Below, in pieces: positions 47,118 to 55,292 of a stretch of 64,000 nt of DNA. Under the pieces are notes generated by a model. That model had not been told where the DNA came from, did no database searches, and saw nothing but the letters and a program-made list of their open reading frames with translations. The position numbers and the translations under genes are program-made. Position 1 is the stretch's first letter; every line of letters begins with the position of its first letter. This DNA is from Elusimicrobiota bacterium (lineage in GTDB: Bacteria; Elusimicrobiota; Elusimicrobia; UBA1565; UBA9628): positions 42,398 to 106,397 of the forward strand of contig JAUYSH010000116.1 in NCBI GenBank assembly GCA_030696455.1, in the 5' to 3' direction.

Positions 47118-47681
47118 ATGAACGATCGCGCGGTTTTTTTCGAGAAGGACGGAACCTTGGTCGAGGACGTGAGGCACGGAGCCGACCCCGCGAAGCTCCG
47201 TCTCCTGCCGGGGGCGACCGAAGGTCTCGCGCGCCTGCGCGACGCGGGCTACCGGCTCTTCATCGTTTCCAACCAGCCCGGGGTCGCGCGCGGGCATTTC
47301 CGGGAAACGGCCTTGGCTCCCGTCGTGCGCCGGCTCGAGGAGATGCTGGCGGAGGACGGGGCCGCCTTCGAGGGCTTTTACTATTGCCCCCACGATCCGG
47401 AGGGCCGCGTGAGGGCGTACGCCGTGCCGTGCCGCTGCCGCAAGCCTTCCCCGGGGCTCATCGAGGACGCGTGCCGCGAGCACGACATCGACCCGCTTCG
47501 CTCGTGGATGATCGGCGACGTGCTCGACGACGTCGAGGCCGGCCGCCGGGCGGGGTGCAGGACCGTCATGATCGACAACGGCCACGAAACCGCCTGGCGC
47601 CGCGGCCCGAACCGCGCGCCGCACTTGACGGCGCCGAACCTCGGCAAGGCGGCGGACCTGATCTTGCTCAGCCCCTCCTGA
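47118..47681 (+). CDS. HAD-IIIA (GmhB-like) protein with an altered nucleophile motif
   Basis: A 187-residue HAD-superfamily protein resembling heptose- or histidinol-phosphate phosphatases (GmhB/HisB-N). Motif I reads AVFFEKDGTLVED: the first, nucleophilic Asp of DxDGT is Glu here (GAG codon). Motif II FIVSNQPGVARG, the zinc-loop cysteines (YYCPHDPEG, VPCRCRKPSPG), motif III Lys, and motif IV MIGDVLDDVEAG are otherwise intact. Loss of the nucleophile would abolish phosphatase activity unless Glu substitutes. The start is set by homology and a GGGGG site nine bases before it; ATG at 47094 is an alternative. It is convergent with an outer-membrane protein gene. Confidence 0.8.
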   Translation: MNDRAVFFEKDGTLVEDVRHGADPAKLRLLPGATEGLARLRDAGYRLFIVSNQPGVARGHFRETALAPVVRRLEEMLAEDGAAFEGFYYCPHDPEGRVRAYAVPCRCRKPSPGLIEDACREHDIDPLRSWMIGDVLDDVEAGRRAGCRTVMIDNGHETAWRRGPNRAPHLTAPNLGKAADLILLSPS

Positions 47682-47690
47682 GGAGGCGCC

Positions 47691-48587
47691 TCACCATCTC
47701 CAACTCCAGCGGGCCGCGAACGTGAAGAGGTTCAGGCGCGACGACACGGAATCCAGGCCGAGGTCGCGCCCGGAACGGGTCGCCGCGTAAGTGCGCCGCT
47801 GGAGGGCGGTCCAGCCGGCCTCCAGGCTGAAAAGGGCCGGATCGGCGAAGTCCCAGCTGAAGTCGAGGCCCAGCCGCGCGGTGCCGGCGAAGGCCCAGGC
47901 GGCGTCGTCCACGAGACGGCGAACCTCGTCGGTGTTGGTGTCCGTCCAGGCGAACCCCGGGATCGGCGCCGCCTCGATGCGCGTCCAGGAGCGGCTGAGG
48001 CCCGCGCCGGCCAGCAGATAGGGACGCGCGCTCCCGTGGCCGATCATGTGCCAACGGGCGACGCCCATGAACAGCAGGTTGTCGCCGATCACCGACGCGT
48101 CCGCGAGAGGCAGAAGCCCGGGCGAGTTCGTCGCCGAGCGGTGAAGGTAATCGAAGTCCACGCCGGCGGCGAACCGGGGCGTCACCGACCTGAGGTAGCG
48201 CACGCCGAAAAGGGGCCCGATATCCCCGTCGTTGGCCCGGCCGCCGCCGATGGCGCTGAAATCAACGTCGCTGAGCGGCGCCGCGAGCCCGAAGCCGAAG
48301 GAGAATAAATGGTCGGTACCGGAGCGCCAAGGCTCCCGGCGAAGGGGCGACGGATAGGACGGCGCCGGAGCCGCGGCCTCCGCGTCATACTCGACGCTGC
48401 GCACCAGGCCGGCATCGATGCGGCGCGGGCCGGCCGGGGTCTGTATCACGAGCTCCCGCGCGGTGGCGCTGAGCACGGTTCCCTCGATCCTCGCCCCGTC
48501 CTTGAGCCGCACCACCGCCGCGTCCGCCGGCGCGGACGAGGAGGCCAGCAGCGCGAGCAAGCCCAGAAAAGCCCGAAGGGTCTTCAT
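47691..48587 (-). CDS. predicted outer-membrane beta-barrel protein with N-terminal SH3/LSm-like segment
   Basis: A 298-residue exported protein. After a signal peptide (LGLLALLASSSAPADAA) comes a short VVRLKDGARIEGTVLSATA segment, which looks like the LSm/SH3-type domain seen on some outer-membrane proteins, followed by alternating beta-strand-like sequence (LFSFGFGLAAPLSDVDF, LFGVRYLRSVTPRFAAGVDF, LFTFAARWSWRW) and a C-terminal aromatic residue typical of barrels. The number of strands is not certain. Substrate or pore role unknown. It converges with the HAD gene, nine bases apart. Confidence 0.7.
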   Translation of the reverse strand: MKTLRAFLGLLALLASSSAPADAAVVRLKDGARIEGTVLSATARELVIQTPAGPRRIDAGLVRSVEYDAEAAAPAPSYPSPLRREPWRSGTDHLFSFGFGLAAPLSDVDFSAIGGGRANDGDIGPLFGVRYLRSVTPRFAAGVDFDYLHRSATNSPGLLPLADASVIGDNLLFMGVARWHMIGHGSARPYLLAGAGLSRSWTRIEAAPIPGFAWTDTNTDEVRRLVDDAAWAFAGTARLGLDFSWDFADPALFSLEAGWTALQRRTYAATRSGRDLGLDSVSSRLNLFTFAARWSWRW

Positions 48588-48754
48588 GGGGGCAGTGTAT
48601 CTCCCCGGGCCCGCCCGGCCAATGGCGCCGTCGTCAGGGCTATGTGCCGCGCTTCTGACGGCGAGGCGTCTTTGAATGCGGAAAATACGGTTACCGCGCG
48701 TGCATGGCCGCGCCGGTTTGTGAAATTTATACTGGGGACGACGGCGGGGGGAGC

Positions 48755-49666
48755 ATGAGAATCGGTGAAATCATGAACGTCCGGGTCGCGACGCTCGAGC
48801 CGGATGATTCGATCGTGGAGGCCGCCCGGAAGCTGCGCGACGCCCGGGTCGGTTTCGCGCCGGTCGTCTCGAACGGCACGGTCCTCGGCGTGCTCACCGA
48901 CCGCGACATCGTCGTTCGCGCGGTGGCCGCGGGCTTCCACACGAGGGTCGCCAGGGTCCTCGACATCCTGACCCCCGGCTCGGTCCATTGCACGCAGGAC
49001 ACCGACGTGGCCGACGCGGCCAAGCTCATGGTCGAGAACCACGTTCATCGCCTCATCGTCCTGAACGGCGACAATAAGCTCGCCGGCGTGCTGTCGCTGA
49101 GCGACATCGCCGCGCACGCCGGCGAGACGGCCAAGGTCGTCGAGGAGATACTCCGCACGAGCCCGTTCGTCGATATGGAGGCCGAGACCTCGATGCGCGG
49201 GGCCGGCGTCAGCGAGACGGGCGACCTTCCCGCGCGCGGCGGCGCCCGCATCGGGACGCTCGCGCGCCGGGAGCTTTCCGCCGTCGAGACGTATCGCCTC
49301 GCGCTGGGCAAGGTCGGCCGCGAGGCGGGCGGAGAGGAGCTTCTCCGCATCGAGCGCGAGCACGAGGAGGCCGTCGGGCTGCTGCTCGAGAGCCTGCGCC
49401 GCCGCGGCGAGGCGCCGCCGAGAAGCTCCGGCCTGCGGGGACGCTGGTCGAAAGCGGTGGAGGGCGCGTCGCTGATGCTGGGACGGGGGCCGGCCTTGCG
49501 GGCCCTGCGCAACGGAGAGGCTCGCGGCCTGAACGACTACGAGAACGCCCTGCGGGACGACGCGCTCGATCCCGAGGTGAAGGAGCTCATCCGCGGTCGC
49601 CTGCTGCCTCGGGCACGGGAGCACATTCCCGCGCTTGAGCGCCTTTTGGCGGCCGAGCGGCCTTAG
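48755..49666 (+). CDS. CBS-pair protein with a C-terminal ferritin-like/DUF2383-type helical domain
   Basis: A 303-residue protein. Residues 1-125 are two CBS domains (IGEIMNVRVATLEPDDSI, GVLTDRDIVVRAVAAG; HVHRLIVLNGDNKLAGVLSL). Residues 170-303 are helical (LARRELSAVETYRLALGKVG, EELLRIEREHEEAVGLLLES, YENALRDDALDPEVKELIRG) and resemble the DUF2383/PA2169 ferritin-like group. The combination would put a nucleotide sensor on a stress-related helical bundle, but the role is not known. TATACT at 48728-48733 is a good -10; a GGGGGGAG site precedes the ATG. It ends one base before the convergent transporter gene. Confidence 0.8.
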   Translation: MRIGEIMNVRVATLEPDDSIVEAARKLRDARVGFAPVVSNGTVLGVLTDRDIVVRAVAAGFHTRVARVLDILTPGSVHCTQDTDVADAAKLMVENHVHRLIVLNGDNKLAGVLSLSDIAAHAGETAKVVEEILRTSPFVDMEAETSMRGAGVSETGDLPARGGARIGTLARRELSAVETYRLALGKVGREAGGEELLRIEREHEEAVGLLLESLRRRGEAPPRSSGLRGRWSKAVEGASLMLGRGPALRALRNGEARGLNDYENALRDDALDPEVKELIRGRLLPRAREHIPALERLLAAERP

Positions 49667-50545
49667 TCAGCCGGCGGCGGCCAGGCCGGCGTCGATCTTG
49701 GATTTCGCGGCGGGACCTCTCATCAGGACCACGACGCCCGCCGCGATGAGGACGAAGGCCGCGCCGAGGCGGGGCGAGAGCGGCTCGCCGAAGAGCAAGG
49801 AGGCTCCCAGCGCCGCCAGGACGGGCTCGGCGAGCTTGGCGCAACTGAGGACGAGCACGTCGTATTTGTTGAGCAGGTAGGTGAACAGACCATGGCCGCC
49901 GAGGCTCACGGCAAAGGCCAGAAGCGCCAGCGCGGCCCAGGTGGACGCCGGCCACCCCGTCCACGCGACTCCCCGCGCGGCGCCCGTCGCGAGGAACAGA
50001 AGCGCGGCGGTCCCGTAGGCCGCGAACAGGAAGCTGACGGTGTCGAGTCCGCGGCGCAGCCGGCGGCCGGCGAGCACCCAGCCGGAAAAGAACAGCGCCG
50101 AGAGCAGGGCGCAGAGGTCGCCCGCCAGGCCCGCCGCGCCGAGGCTGACCGAGCCGCCGAACAATACGAGGACGCCGGCCGCCGCGAGTCCGAAACCGCC
50201 GAGCTCGCGGCGGCCGAGCGGCTCCCGGAACAGGAGCCACGCCCCTAGCCCCGTCCAGACCGGATGCGTCGAGAAAGCGAGCATGAGATGGGCGACGCTC
50301 GTGTGCGACACGGCCCAGGTGAATGTCCAGAGATGAAGGAAGAATAAGACTCCGGCGAGCGCCACCGGACGTCCTTGCCCGGCGCCCCCGTTTTTCCGCC
50401 GGCTCCACGCCCAAGGCGCCAGCACCGCGCACGCGAAGAACAGCCTCCAGAAGCCGATGGCTTCGATGGGCGCGCGCGCTCCTCGGATCAGCAGGGCGGG
50501 AAGCGAAAGGCACAGGACCGCGACGAGGAGAAGAAGGGGGCGCAC
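49667..50545 (-). CDS. DMT-superfamily (EamA) transporter
   Basis: A 292-residue inner-membrane transporter with ten predicted helices in two EamA repeats (GFWRLFFACAVLAPWAW, LAFSTHPVWTGLGAWLLFRE then ALLAFAVSLGGHGLFTYLLN, LAEPVLAALGASLLFGEPLS). DMT/EamA members export metabolites such as amino acids or nucleobases, or import them; the substrate is not evident. It ends directly against the convergent CBS gene and is followed, six bases upstream on the same strand, by the Pro-rich membrane protein gene. Confidence 0.88.
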   Translation of the reverse strand: MRPLLLLVAVLCLSLPALLIRGARAPIEAIGFWRLFFACAVLAPWAWSRRKNGGAGQGRPVALAGVLFFLHLWTFTWAVSHTSVAHLMLAFSTHPVWTGLGAWLLFREPLGRRELGGFGLAAAGVLVLFGGSVSLGAAGLAGDLCALLSALFFSGWVLAGRRLRRGLDTVSFLFAAYGTAALLFLATGAARGVAWTGWPASTWAALALLAFAVSLGGHGLFTYLLNKYDVLVLSCAKLAEPVLAALGASLLFGEPLSPRLGAAFVLIAAGVVVLMRGPAAKSKIDAGLAAAG

Positions 50546-50551
50546 GGCGCT

Positions 50552-51223
50552 CTATTTGCCCTGGCTCTTGAGATACTTCTGGACTTCCGGGTTGTTGGCT
50601 CCGCCGGGCACGTTCTTGAGAAGCTCGGCCATATCGTCGCCGTCCTTGCCGGACTGAGGGTCCGCGACCCCGGTCATGCCGCCCGGAGCGCCGGTCGGTT
50701 TCGGAGAGGAGCCTTTGAAGGTGCTGAACTGCTTGGTGCCCTGAAGCTTGGGCATGTTGAATGCCTTCTGCCCGCCTTTCTTCGAGACGGTCTTGGGGGC
50801 GGGCTCGATGGGCCCTGAGGGCTCGGGGGCCGGAGCGGGCGGCGGCGCCGCCGCCGCGGGCGGCTCGGCGCCCTTCTCTTTAAAATAGGAGCTGCTCGCG
50901 CCGCCCTTGACGAAATCGAGCGAAGAGCCGCTTCCGGGGGCCGGGGTGACCGTCATGCCTCCCGCGATCGGCAATGAGGAGGCGCCGGATGCGGCCAACG
51001 CGGCCGGGGCGACGACGGTCTGGGTGATGTTTACTTTTTCCTCGCCCTTCTCCCGGCGGTCGAACATGACCGAGCTGTCGGGCGGGCGGGCGGATTTCGC
51101 TTCGCTCATCCTCATATAGAGCACGCCGAGCAGGGGGAGGATCAGGGACGCGGCCCCACCGGCCATCAGCCAGATCGTGCGTTTGCGGCGAATATCCAGA
51201 GCCTCTTGCTCGGGAGTAGGCAT
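50552..51223 (-). CDS. single-span membrane protein with a Pro/Ala-rich exterior domain
   Basis: A 223-residue protein with a cytoplasmic N-terminus (PTPEQEALDIRRKRTIW), one membrane helix (LMAGGAASLILPLLGVLY) and a long Pro/Ala/Gly/Ser-rich part with little secondary structure; a conserved-looking end (DDMAELLKNVPGGANNPEVQ) follows. No family recognised. GAGGGA precedes the ATG. It is divergent from the c-di-GMP riboswitch and motor-like genes, so a role as an envelope-spanning accessory to that system is possible but unproven. Confidence 0.6.
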   Translation of the reverse strand: MPTPEQEALDIRRKRTIWLMAGGAASLILPLLGVLYMRMSEAKSARPPDSSVMFDRREKGEEKVNITQTVVAPAALAASGASSLPIAGGMTVTPAPGSGSSLDFVKGGASSSYFKEKGAEPPAAAAPPPAPAPEPSGPIEPAPKTVSKKGGQKAFNMPKLQGTKQFSTFKGSSPKPTGAPGGMTGVADPQSGKDGDDMAELLKNVPGGANNPEVQKYLKSQGK

Positions 51224-51330
51224 ATGTCCCTCGAAGTGTATCAGGCCCGGTATGGCTTGTCCAGGGGCTGTGACCGATATGCTCCGCCATGAAAACCAGA
51301 CGCTATAGTAAGAGCGCCTATTAGCGGGTC

Positions 51331-51358
51331 TTGACAAAAGAAACAATTCCGTTACACT
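51331..51358 (+). promoter_or_regulatory. sigma-70-like promoter driving the riboswitch leader
   Basis: TTGACA (51331-51336), a 16-base spacer and TACACT (51353-51358). The transcript would start near 51365, about 90 bases before the aptamer. The TACACT -10 recurs at 53203 and 63038. Confidence 0.75.
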
Positions 51359-51454
51359 GGTGAGGTAGCATCCTGTTTCGCGCTTCCGGACCGTTTTTGG
51401 ATCAAGGGGGTTGGAGATCCAGCGGGCGGTCCGGTGCCCGTAGGCGCCCTACAG

Positions 51455-51569
51455 GCGATAACGGCAAACCCATCGCAAGGTGGGGGCGCAAAGCCATGAC
51501 TCCCTGTCTTGGGGGAGTGTCAGGCTACCGAATAGTATGCCCGCTAAAATTGCGAGGGGCTGGTCCCCT
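51455..51569 (+). ncRNA. c-di-GMP-I (GEMM-I) riboswitch and expression platform
   Basis: The aptamer core CGGCAAACC (51462-51470), the GNRA-capped hairpin CCCATC-GCAA-GGTGGG, the conserved GGCGCAAAGCC (51485-51495), a second hairpin (CTCCC ... GGGGAG) and the closing GGCTACCG (51523-51530) appear in the order of the GEMM-I family. The loop GCAA would dock in the tetraloop receptor. Downstream, AGGGG-CTGGT-CCCCT (51555-51569) can form a hairpin covering the probable Shine-Dalgarno just before a GTG start at 51570, so translational control is likely. Ligand identity rests on family resemblance. Confidence 0.88.
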
Positions 51570-53150
51570 GTGCGCTGCGCGCGCGCGTCGGTGCTTTCAC
51601 AGACCTTGGCGCGCGCGTGCGTTTTTATGGCCCTGGCCGCGAGCGCTTCCGCCCAGTCCGGCGGCGCCCCGGGGGCCTTCCTGGGCTACGGCGTCGGCGG
51701 CCGGGCCCTGGCGATGGGCGGCGCCTACTACGCGATCTCCGACGACGCGACCGCCGCCTACTGGAACCCGGCCGGCCTGTCCCAGCTCCAGCGCAAGGAA
51801 GTCACCACGATGCAGGCGACCTTGTTCCAGCAGACCAAGCTCACCTACTTCAGCTTCGCCTACCCCACGAAAAGCGGCTCCACCTTCGCCCTGAGCATGA
51901 CCCAGCTCGCCAACCCCGGCTTCGAGAAGGTGGACCTGATCCTCGACCCGAACACCAACGAGCCCAGAGAGATCACCGCGGGCGGGTCCTTCTCCGACGC
52001 CCAGTCGGCGCTGAGCCTGTCCTGGGGCAAAGGCGTTACCGAGACCGTGAGCTTCGGCATGAGCGTCAAGCAGGTCACGCGCCAGCTCGGCGGCTCCTCC
52101 GACAACTTCAAGACGCTCGACATCGGCGCGATGAAGACGATGGGCAGCGCCTACCGCCTCGGCTTCGGCATGCAGAACGTCTTCGCGATGCGCACCGGCG
52201 ACACCGACGACAAGCTCCCGGTCGTCATCAAGCTCGGCAACTCCCTGCGCCTGTTCAAGGAACGCCTCACGCTCGCGGCCGACATCAACAAGGTCCTCAA
52301 CGGCGAGATGGACATGCGCTTCGGCGGCGAGTATTGGGTGTCGCGCTGGTTCGCCTTCCGCTTCGGCCTGCTCGGCCTGCCCGCGATCCAGGAGACGGAC
52401 TTCGGGTTCGGGCTGAACTTCAAGAGCTTCGCCCTCGACGTCGCGCAGGGCATTCACGACCTGGGCTCCTCGACCCGGTTCTCGATCACCTTCCGCTTCG
52501 GCCAGTCGCGCAGCGACCGCTCGACCGTGCAGGTCAAGAGCTTCATCAAGCAGGGCATGGAGGCCTTCCAGGAAGGCAACTTCGCGCTCGCGACGCAGAA
52601 GTTCAACCAGGCCCAGGACGCGGCCCCGGGCAACAAGCAGGTCGCCACGATGATCGCGCGCCTCAACAACGTGACGGCCTTCGTGCCCCAGGCGAGCGGC
52701 GGCGAGGAGTACGTGACCTTCATCCGCCGCGGCGCGATCGCCTACGTCGACGGCCGCGACCTCAAGGTCTCGGTCAACGCCCTGCGCTACGCCTACAACA
52801 AGAATCCCCGCGACGAGAAGCTCCTCGGCCTGCTGAACATGGTCGAGAAGGAAGCGGGCGCCGCGGATCCGACGCGCCGCCTCGAGGGCCCCGAGCAGTT
52901 CACGTTCATCGACCAGAAGGTCTTCGACGCCCGCCAGTCCATCTACGACGGCAAGTACGACGCCGCGGTGCGCCGCGCCCAGGACGTGCTCGACCTCGAG
53001 CCCAACAACGTGACGGCGCTCGAGATCATGGGCTCCGCGTTCTTCCTGATGGAGCAGAAGGACAAGGCCGTCGCGGTCTGGCGCCGGGTGCTCGAGATCG
53101 ATCCGAACAACCGCTCCGTGCGCGAGTTCCTACAGTCCATCCGGCCGTGA
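51570..53150 (+). CDS. PorV/PorQ-like outer-membrane protein with C-terminal TPRs
   Basis: About 526 residues. A signal peptide (LARACVFMALAASASAQ) precedes a PorV/PorQ-type barrel with the family opening GGRALAMGGAYYAISDDATA and WNPAGLSQL, and beta-strand pairs to about residue 320. From about 330 there are TPR-like helices (FIKQGMEAFQEGNFALATQK; YDGKYDAAVRRAQDVLDLEP; KDKAVAVWRRVLEIDPNN) probably in the periplasm. PorV supports type IX secretion and gliding in Bacteroidota; here no SprA-like or Por genes are adjacent. GTG at 51570 follows GAGGGG at good spacing; ATG at 51537 lies within the riboswitch and is unlikely. It is controlled by the c-di-GMP riboswitch. Confidence 0.8.
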   Translation: MRCARASVLSQTLARACVFMALAASASAQSGGAPGAFLGYGVGGRALAMGGAYYAISDDATAAYWNPAGLSQLQRKEVTTMQATLFQQTKLTYFSFAYPTKSGSTFALSMTQLANPGFEKVDLILDPNTNEPREITAGGSFSDAQSALSLSWGKGVTETVSFGMSVKQVTRQLGGSSDNFKTLDIGAMKTMGSAYRLGFGMQNVFAMRTGDTDDKLPVVIKLGNSLRLFKERLTLAADINKVLNGEMDMRFGGEYWVSRWFAFRFGLLGLPAIQETDFGFGLNFKSFALDVAQGIHDLGSSTRFSITFRFGQSRSDRSTVQVKSFIKQGMEAFQEGNFALATQKFNQAQDAAPGNKQVATMIARLNNVTAFVPQASGGEEYVTFIRRGAIAYVDGRDLKVSVNALRYAYNKNPRDEKLLGLLNMVEKEAGAADPTRRLEGPEQFTFIDQKVFDARQSIYDGKYDAAVRRAQDVLDLEPNNVTALEIMGSAFFLMEQKDKAVAVWRRVLEIDPNNRSVREFLQSIRP

Positions 53151-53179
53151 CGGCATGAAATTCGCCTGTAATTCCTGTC

Positions 53180-53208
53180 TTGAATCTGTAACAGGGGTCC
53201 CTTACACT
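53180..53208 (+). promoter_or_regulatory. promoter for the FliF-FliG fusion gene
   Basis: TTGAAT (53180-53185), 17 bases, TACACT (53203-53208), nine bases before the ATG at 53218, with no Shine-Dalgarno. A second, riboswitch-independent entry into the operon is therefore likely. Confidence 0.65.
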
Positions 53209-53217
53209 CATCATCGA

Positions 53218-55263
53218 ATGCGTGCGTCTCTCTTCGCCGCGCTGATCGCGCTGCTGTCGTCGGCTCCTCCGCCGGCGGCGGCCGGCGTCGTATCGCCCAA
53301 CCTGGGGCTGCTGCAGGAGCAGAATCACATCAAGGCCGACGCGGAGCTGAAGATCCAGCGCGACGTGCTCGATCCGATCCTCGGCAAGGGCAAGGCCGCT
53401 GCGTTCGTCGACGTGGAGATGGAGATCAAGCTCGAGAGCGAGGAGTCGATGCGCTCGGGCATGGGCGTGTCCGAGAAGTACAAGGAGAAGGCGCCCGGCC
53501 CGAAGGGCGGCATGCAGACGACCTTCGTGCTGCCCGGCATCCCCAAGCCGAAGACGATCACCCAGGGCCCGGAGACGCCGGACCGGCCCGAGGCGAGCCA
53601 GGCCCAGCAGGCGCAGCAGATGAAGGGCGTGCAGGAGGAGCGTTTCGCGCTCAAGCCCACGTTCAAGCGCCTGCAGGTCACGGTGATCCATGACGACACC
53701 GTGCTCGATCCGTTGAAGGACGCGGAGCGCCTGACCCAGGTTCGCGAACGCATCGTGGACGCGATGGGCCAGTACCAGCTCACTCAGGACAAGGTCGTCT
53801 TCCGCCCCACGAAGTTCGACAAGCCGCCGCTCGTGGACTGGCGCGAGGACTTCAAGAAGCCGTCCGTCTATCTGCCTCTGCTTTATGCTCTCCTGTTGCT
53901 GCTGTTCCTGTCCTTCCTGTTCGGCCCGCTGCGCCGGTTCTTCCAGCAGTACGTTTCCGCGCTGCGGGAGTCCAAGAAGGGCGAGTTCGAGGTGCTCAAC
54001 AAGGCCGAGGACAAGGGCGAGGACGGCGAGAACGAGGGCGACGACACCTTGGAAGAGCTCACCAAGGGCGAGCTCGACATCATGCTGGGACGCAAGCCGC
54101 CGGAGCCGCTGGTCGCCCCGACGGAGGAGGACGAGGACGCCATGAAGAAATTCGAGCCTTTCACCTACATCACCGAGGAAAATTTCAAGCGCCTCGCCAA
54201 CCTCTTTCTCGTCCGCCAGGACGAGCCGTGGCTCGTGACCGTCGTGCTCAGCTACCTCAAGCCCGAGATCGCGCGCGCGACCTTGACCTTGCTGCCCGTC
54301 GAGCTGCAGGCCAAGATCGCGATCGAGGCCCTCAAGATCCGCCAGGTCACGCGCGAGCAACTGATGGCCATCGACGCCGACATCAAGGAGTCGGTCGACT
54401 TCGTCGTCGGCGGCATGGAGCGGCTGACCCAGATGCTCGACGAGGCCGATACCGCCACGCGCGCGAACATCCTCGAGTACCTCAAGAACGAGAAGCCCGA
54501 CGTGTACCAGCGCGTGCGCAAGTTCATCATGACCTTCGACGACGTCGTCGGCTTCCCGGACCGCGACATGCAGACGATCGTGCGCGAGCTCAAGACGGAG
54601 GCGATGGCCAAGGCCCTTCAGGGCGCGCCGCCCGACGTCGTGAACAAATTCCTCTCCAACATGTCGGCCGGCGCGGCGTCGCTGCTGAAGGAATCCATCG
54701 AGTACGCCACGGGCCTGACGCCCTCCCAGATCGAGGAGGAGCGGTCCAAGATCATGGACGTGGTCAAGGTGCTCGAGAAGGAAGGAAAGGTCAACGTGCG
54801 CCAGAGCCGCGGCGACGCCTACTCGGGGTTCCACGAGGAGGTCGCCAACGAAGGCGGCGAGAAGTACGCTCCCCGCACGCGGGCGGCCGAGCAGGCCGTG
54901 GCGAATCTTTTGGGCCAGGGCGGCGGCGCGGCGGGCCAGCAGCCCGCGGTCACCGCGGCGCTGCCGGCCCCTTCACCGGCTGCGGCCGCCGTGTCCCCGG
55001 CGCAGGCGGTGGCGGCCAAGCCGTATCTCGACGCCGGGATCCAATACCACGACGCCGGACGCTTTCAGGAGGCCGCGCAGTATCTGGAGTACGCGCTGGC
55101 CCAGGACGGCACGCAATGGCAGGGCCGGCAGTACCTGGCCAACTGCTACGTTCAGCTCGGCCGCACCAAGGACGCGATCGTCCAATTCGAGCAGGTCCTG
55201 CTGTCGAACCCCGATCCGGGGCTGCGGCAGTGGGTGGACGGGATGAAGGCGCAGGCGATCTGA
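53218..55263 (+). CDS. FliF-like/FliG fusion protein with C-terminal TPRs
   Basis: A 681-residue membrane protein. Signal peptide 1-22; residues 40-205 resemble the FliF periplasmic ring-building region (RDVLDPILGKGKAAAFVDVE; KRLQVTVIHDD); one helix at about 217-236; residues 322-400 match FliG middle (EPWLVTVVLSYLKPEIARA, LLPVELQAKIA, VVGGMERLTQML) and 405-527 FliG C-terminal (VRKFIMTFDDVVGFPDRDMQ, ALQGAPPDVVNKFLSNMS); residues 600-665 are TPR-like. In flagella, FliF's cytoplasmic tail binds FliG, so this fuses the partners in natural topology. The EHPQ-type motif of FliG-M reads DEPW. Start is the ATG after a promoter; the open frame extends 21 residues upstream without a good signal. Confidence 0.85.
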   Translation: MRASLFAALIALLSSAPPPAAAGVVSPNLGLLQEQNHIKADAELKIQRDVLDPILGKGKAAAFVDVEMEIKLESEESMRSGMGVSEKYKEKAPGPKGGMQTTFVLPGIPKPKTITQGPETPDRPEASQAQQAQQMKGVQEERFALKPTFKRLQVTVIHDDTVLDPLKDAERLTQVRERIVDAMGQYQLTQDKVVFRPTKFDKPPLVDWREDFKKPSVYLPLLYALLLLLFLSFLFGPLRRFFQQYVSALRESKKGEFEVLNKAEDKGEDGENEGDDTLEELTKGELDIMLGRKPPEPLVAPTEEDEDAMKKFEPFTYITEENFKRLANLFLVRQDEPWLVTVVLSYLKPEIARATLTLLPVELQAKIAIEALKIRQVTREQLMAIDADIKESVDFVVGGMERLTQMLDEADTATRANILEYLKNEKPDVYQRVRKFIMTFDDVVGFPDRDMQTIVRELKTEAMAKALQGAPPDVVNKFLSNMSAGAASLLKESIEYATGLTPSQIEEERSKIMDVVKVLEKEGKVNVRQSRGDAYSGFHEEVANEGGEKYAPRTRAAEQAVANLLGQGGGAAGQQPAVTAALPAPSPAAAAVSPAQAVAAKPYLDAGIQYHDAGRFQEAAQYLEYALAQDGTQWQGRQYLANCYVQLGRTKDAIVQFEQVLLSNPDPGLRQWVDGMKAQAI

Positions 55264-55292
55264 CGGGCTTTTTTTAATAAGGAGAGAACATC

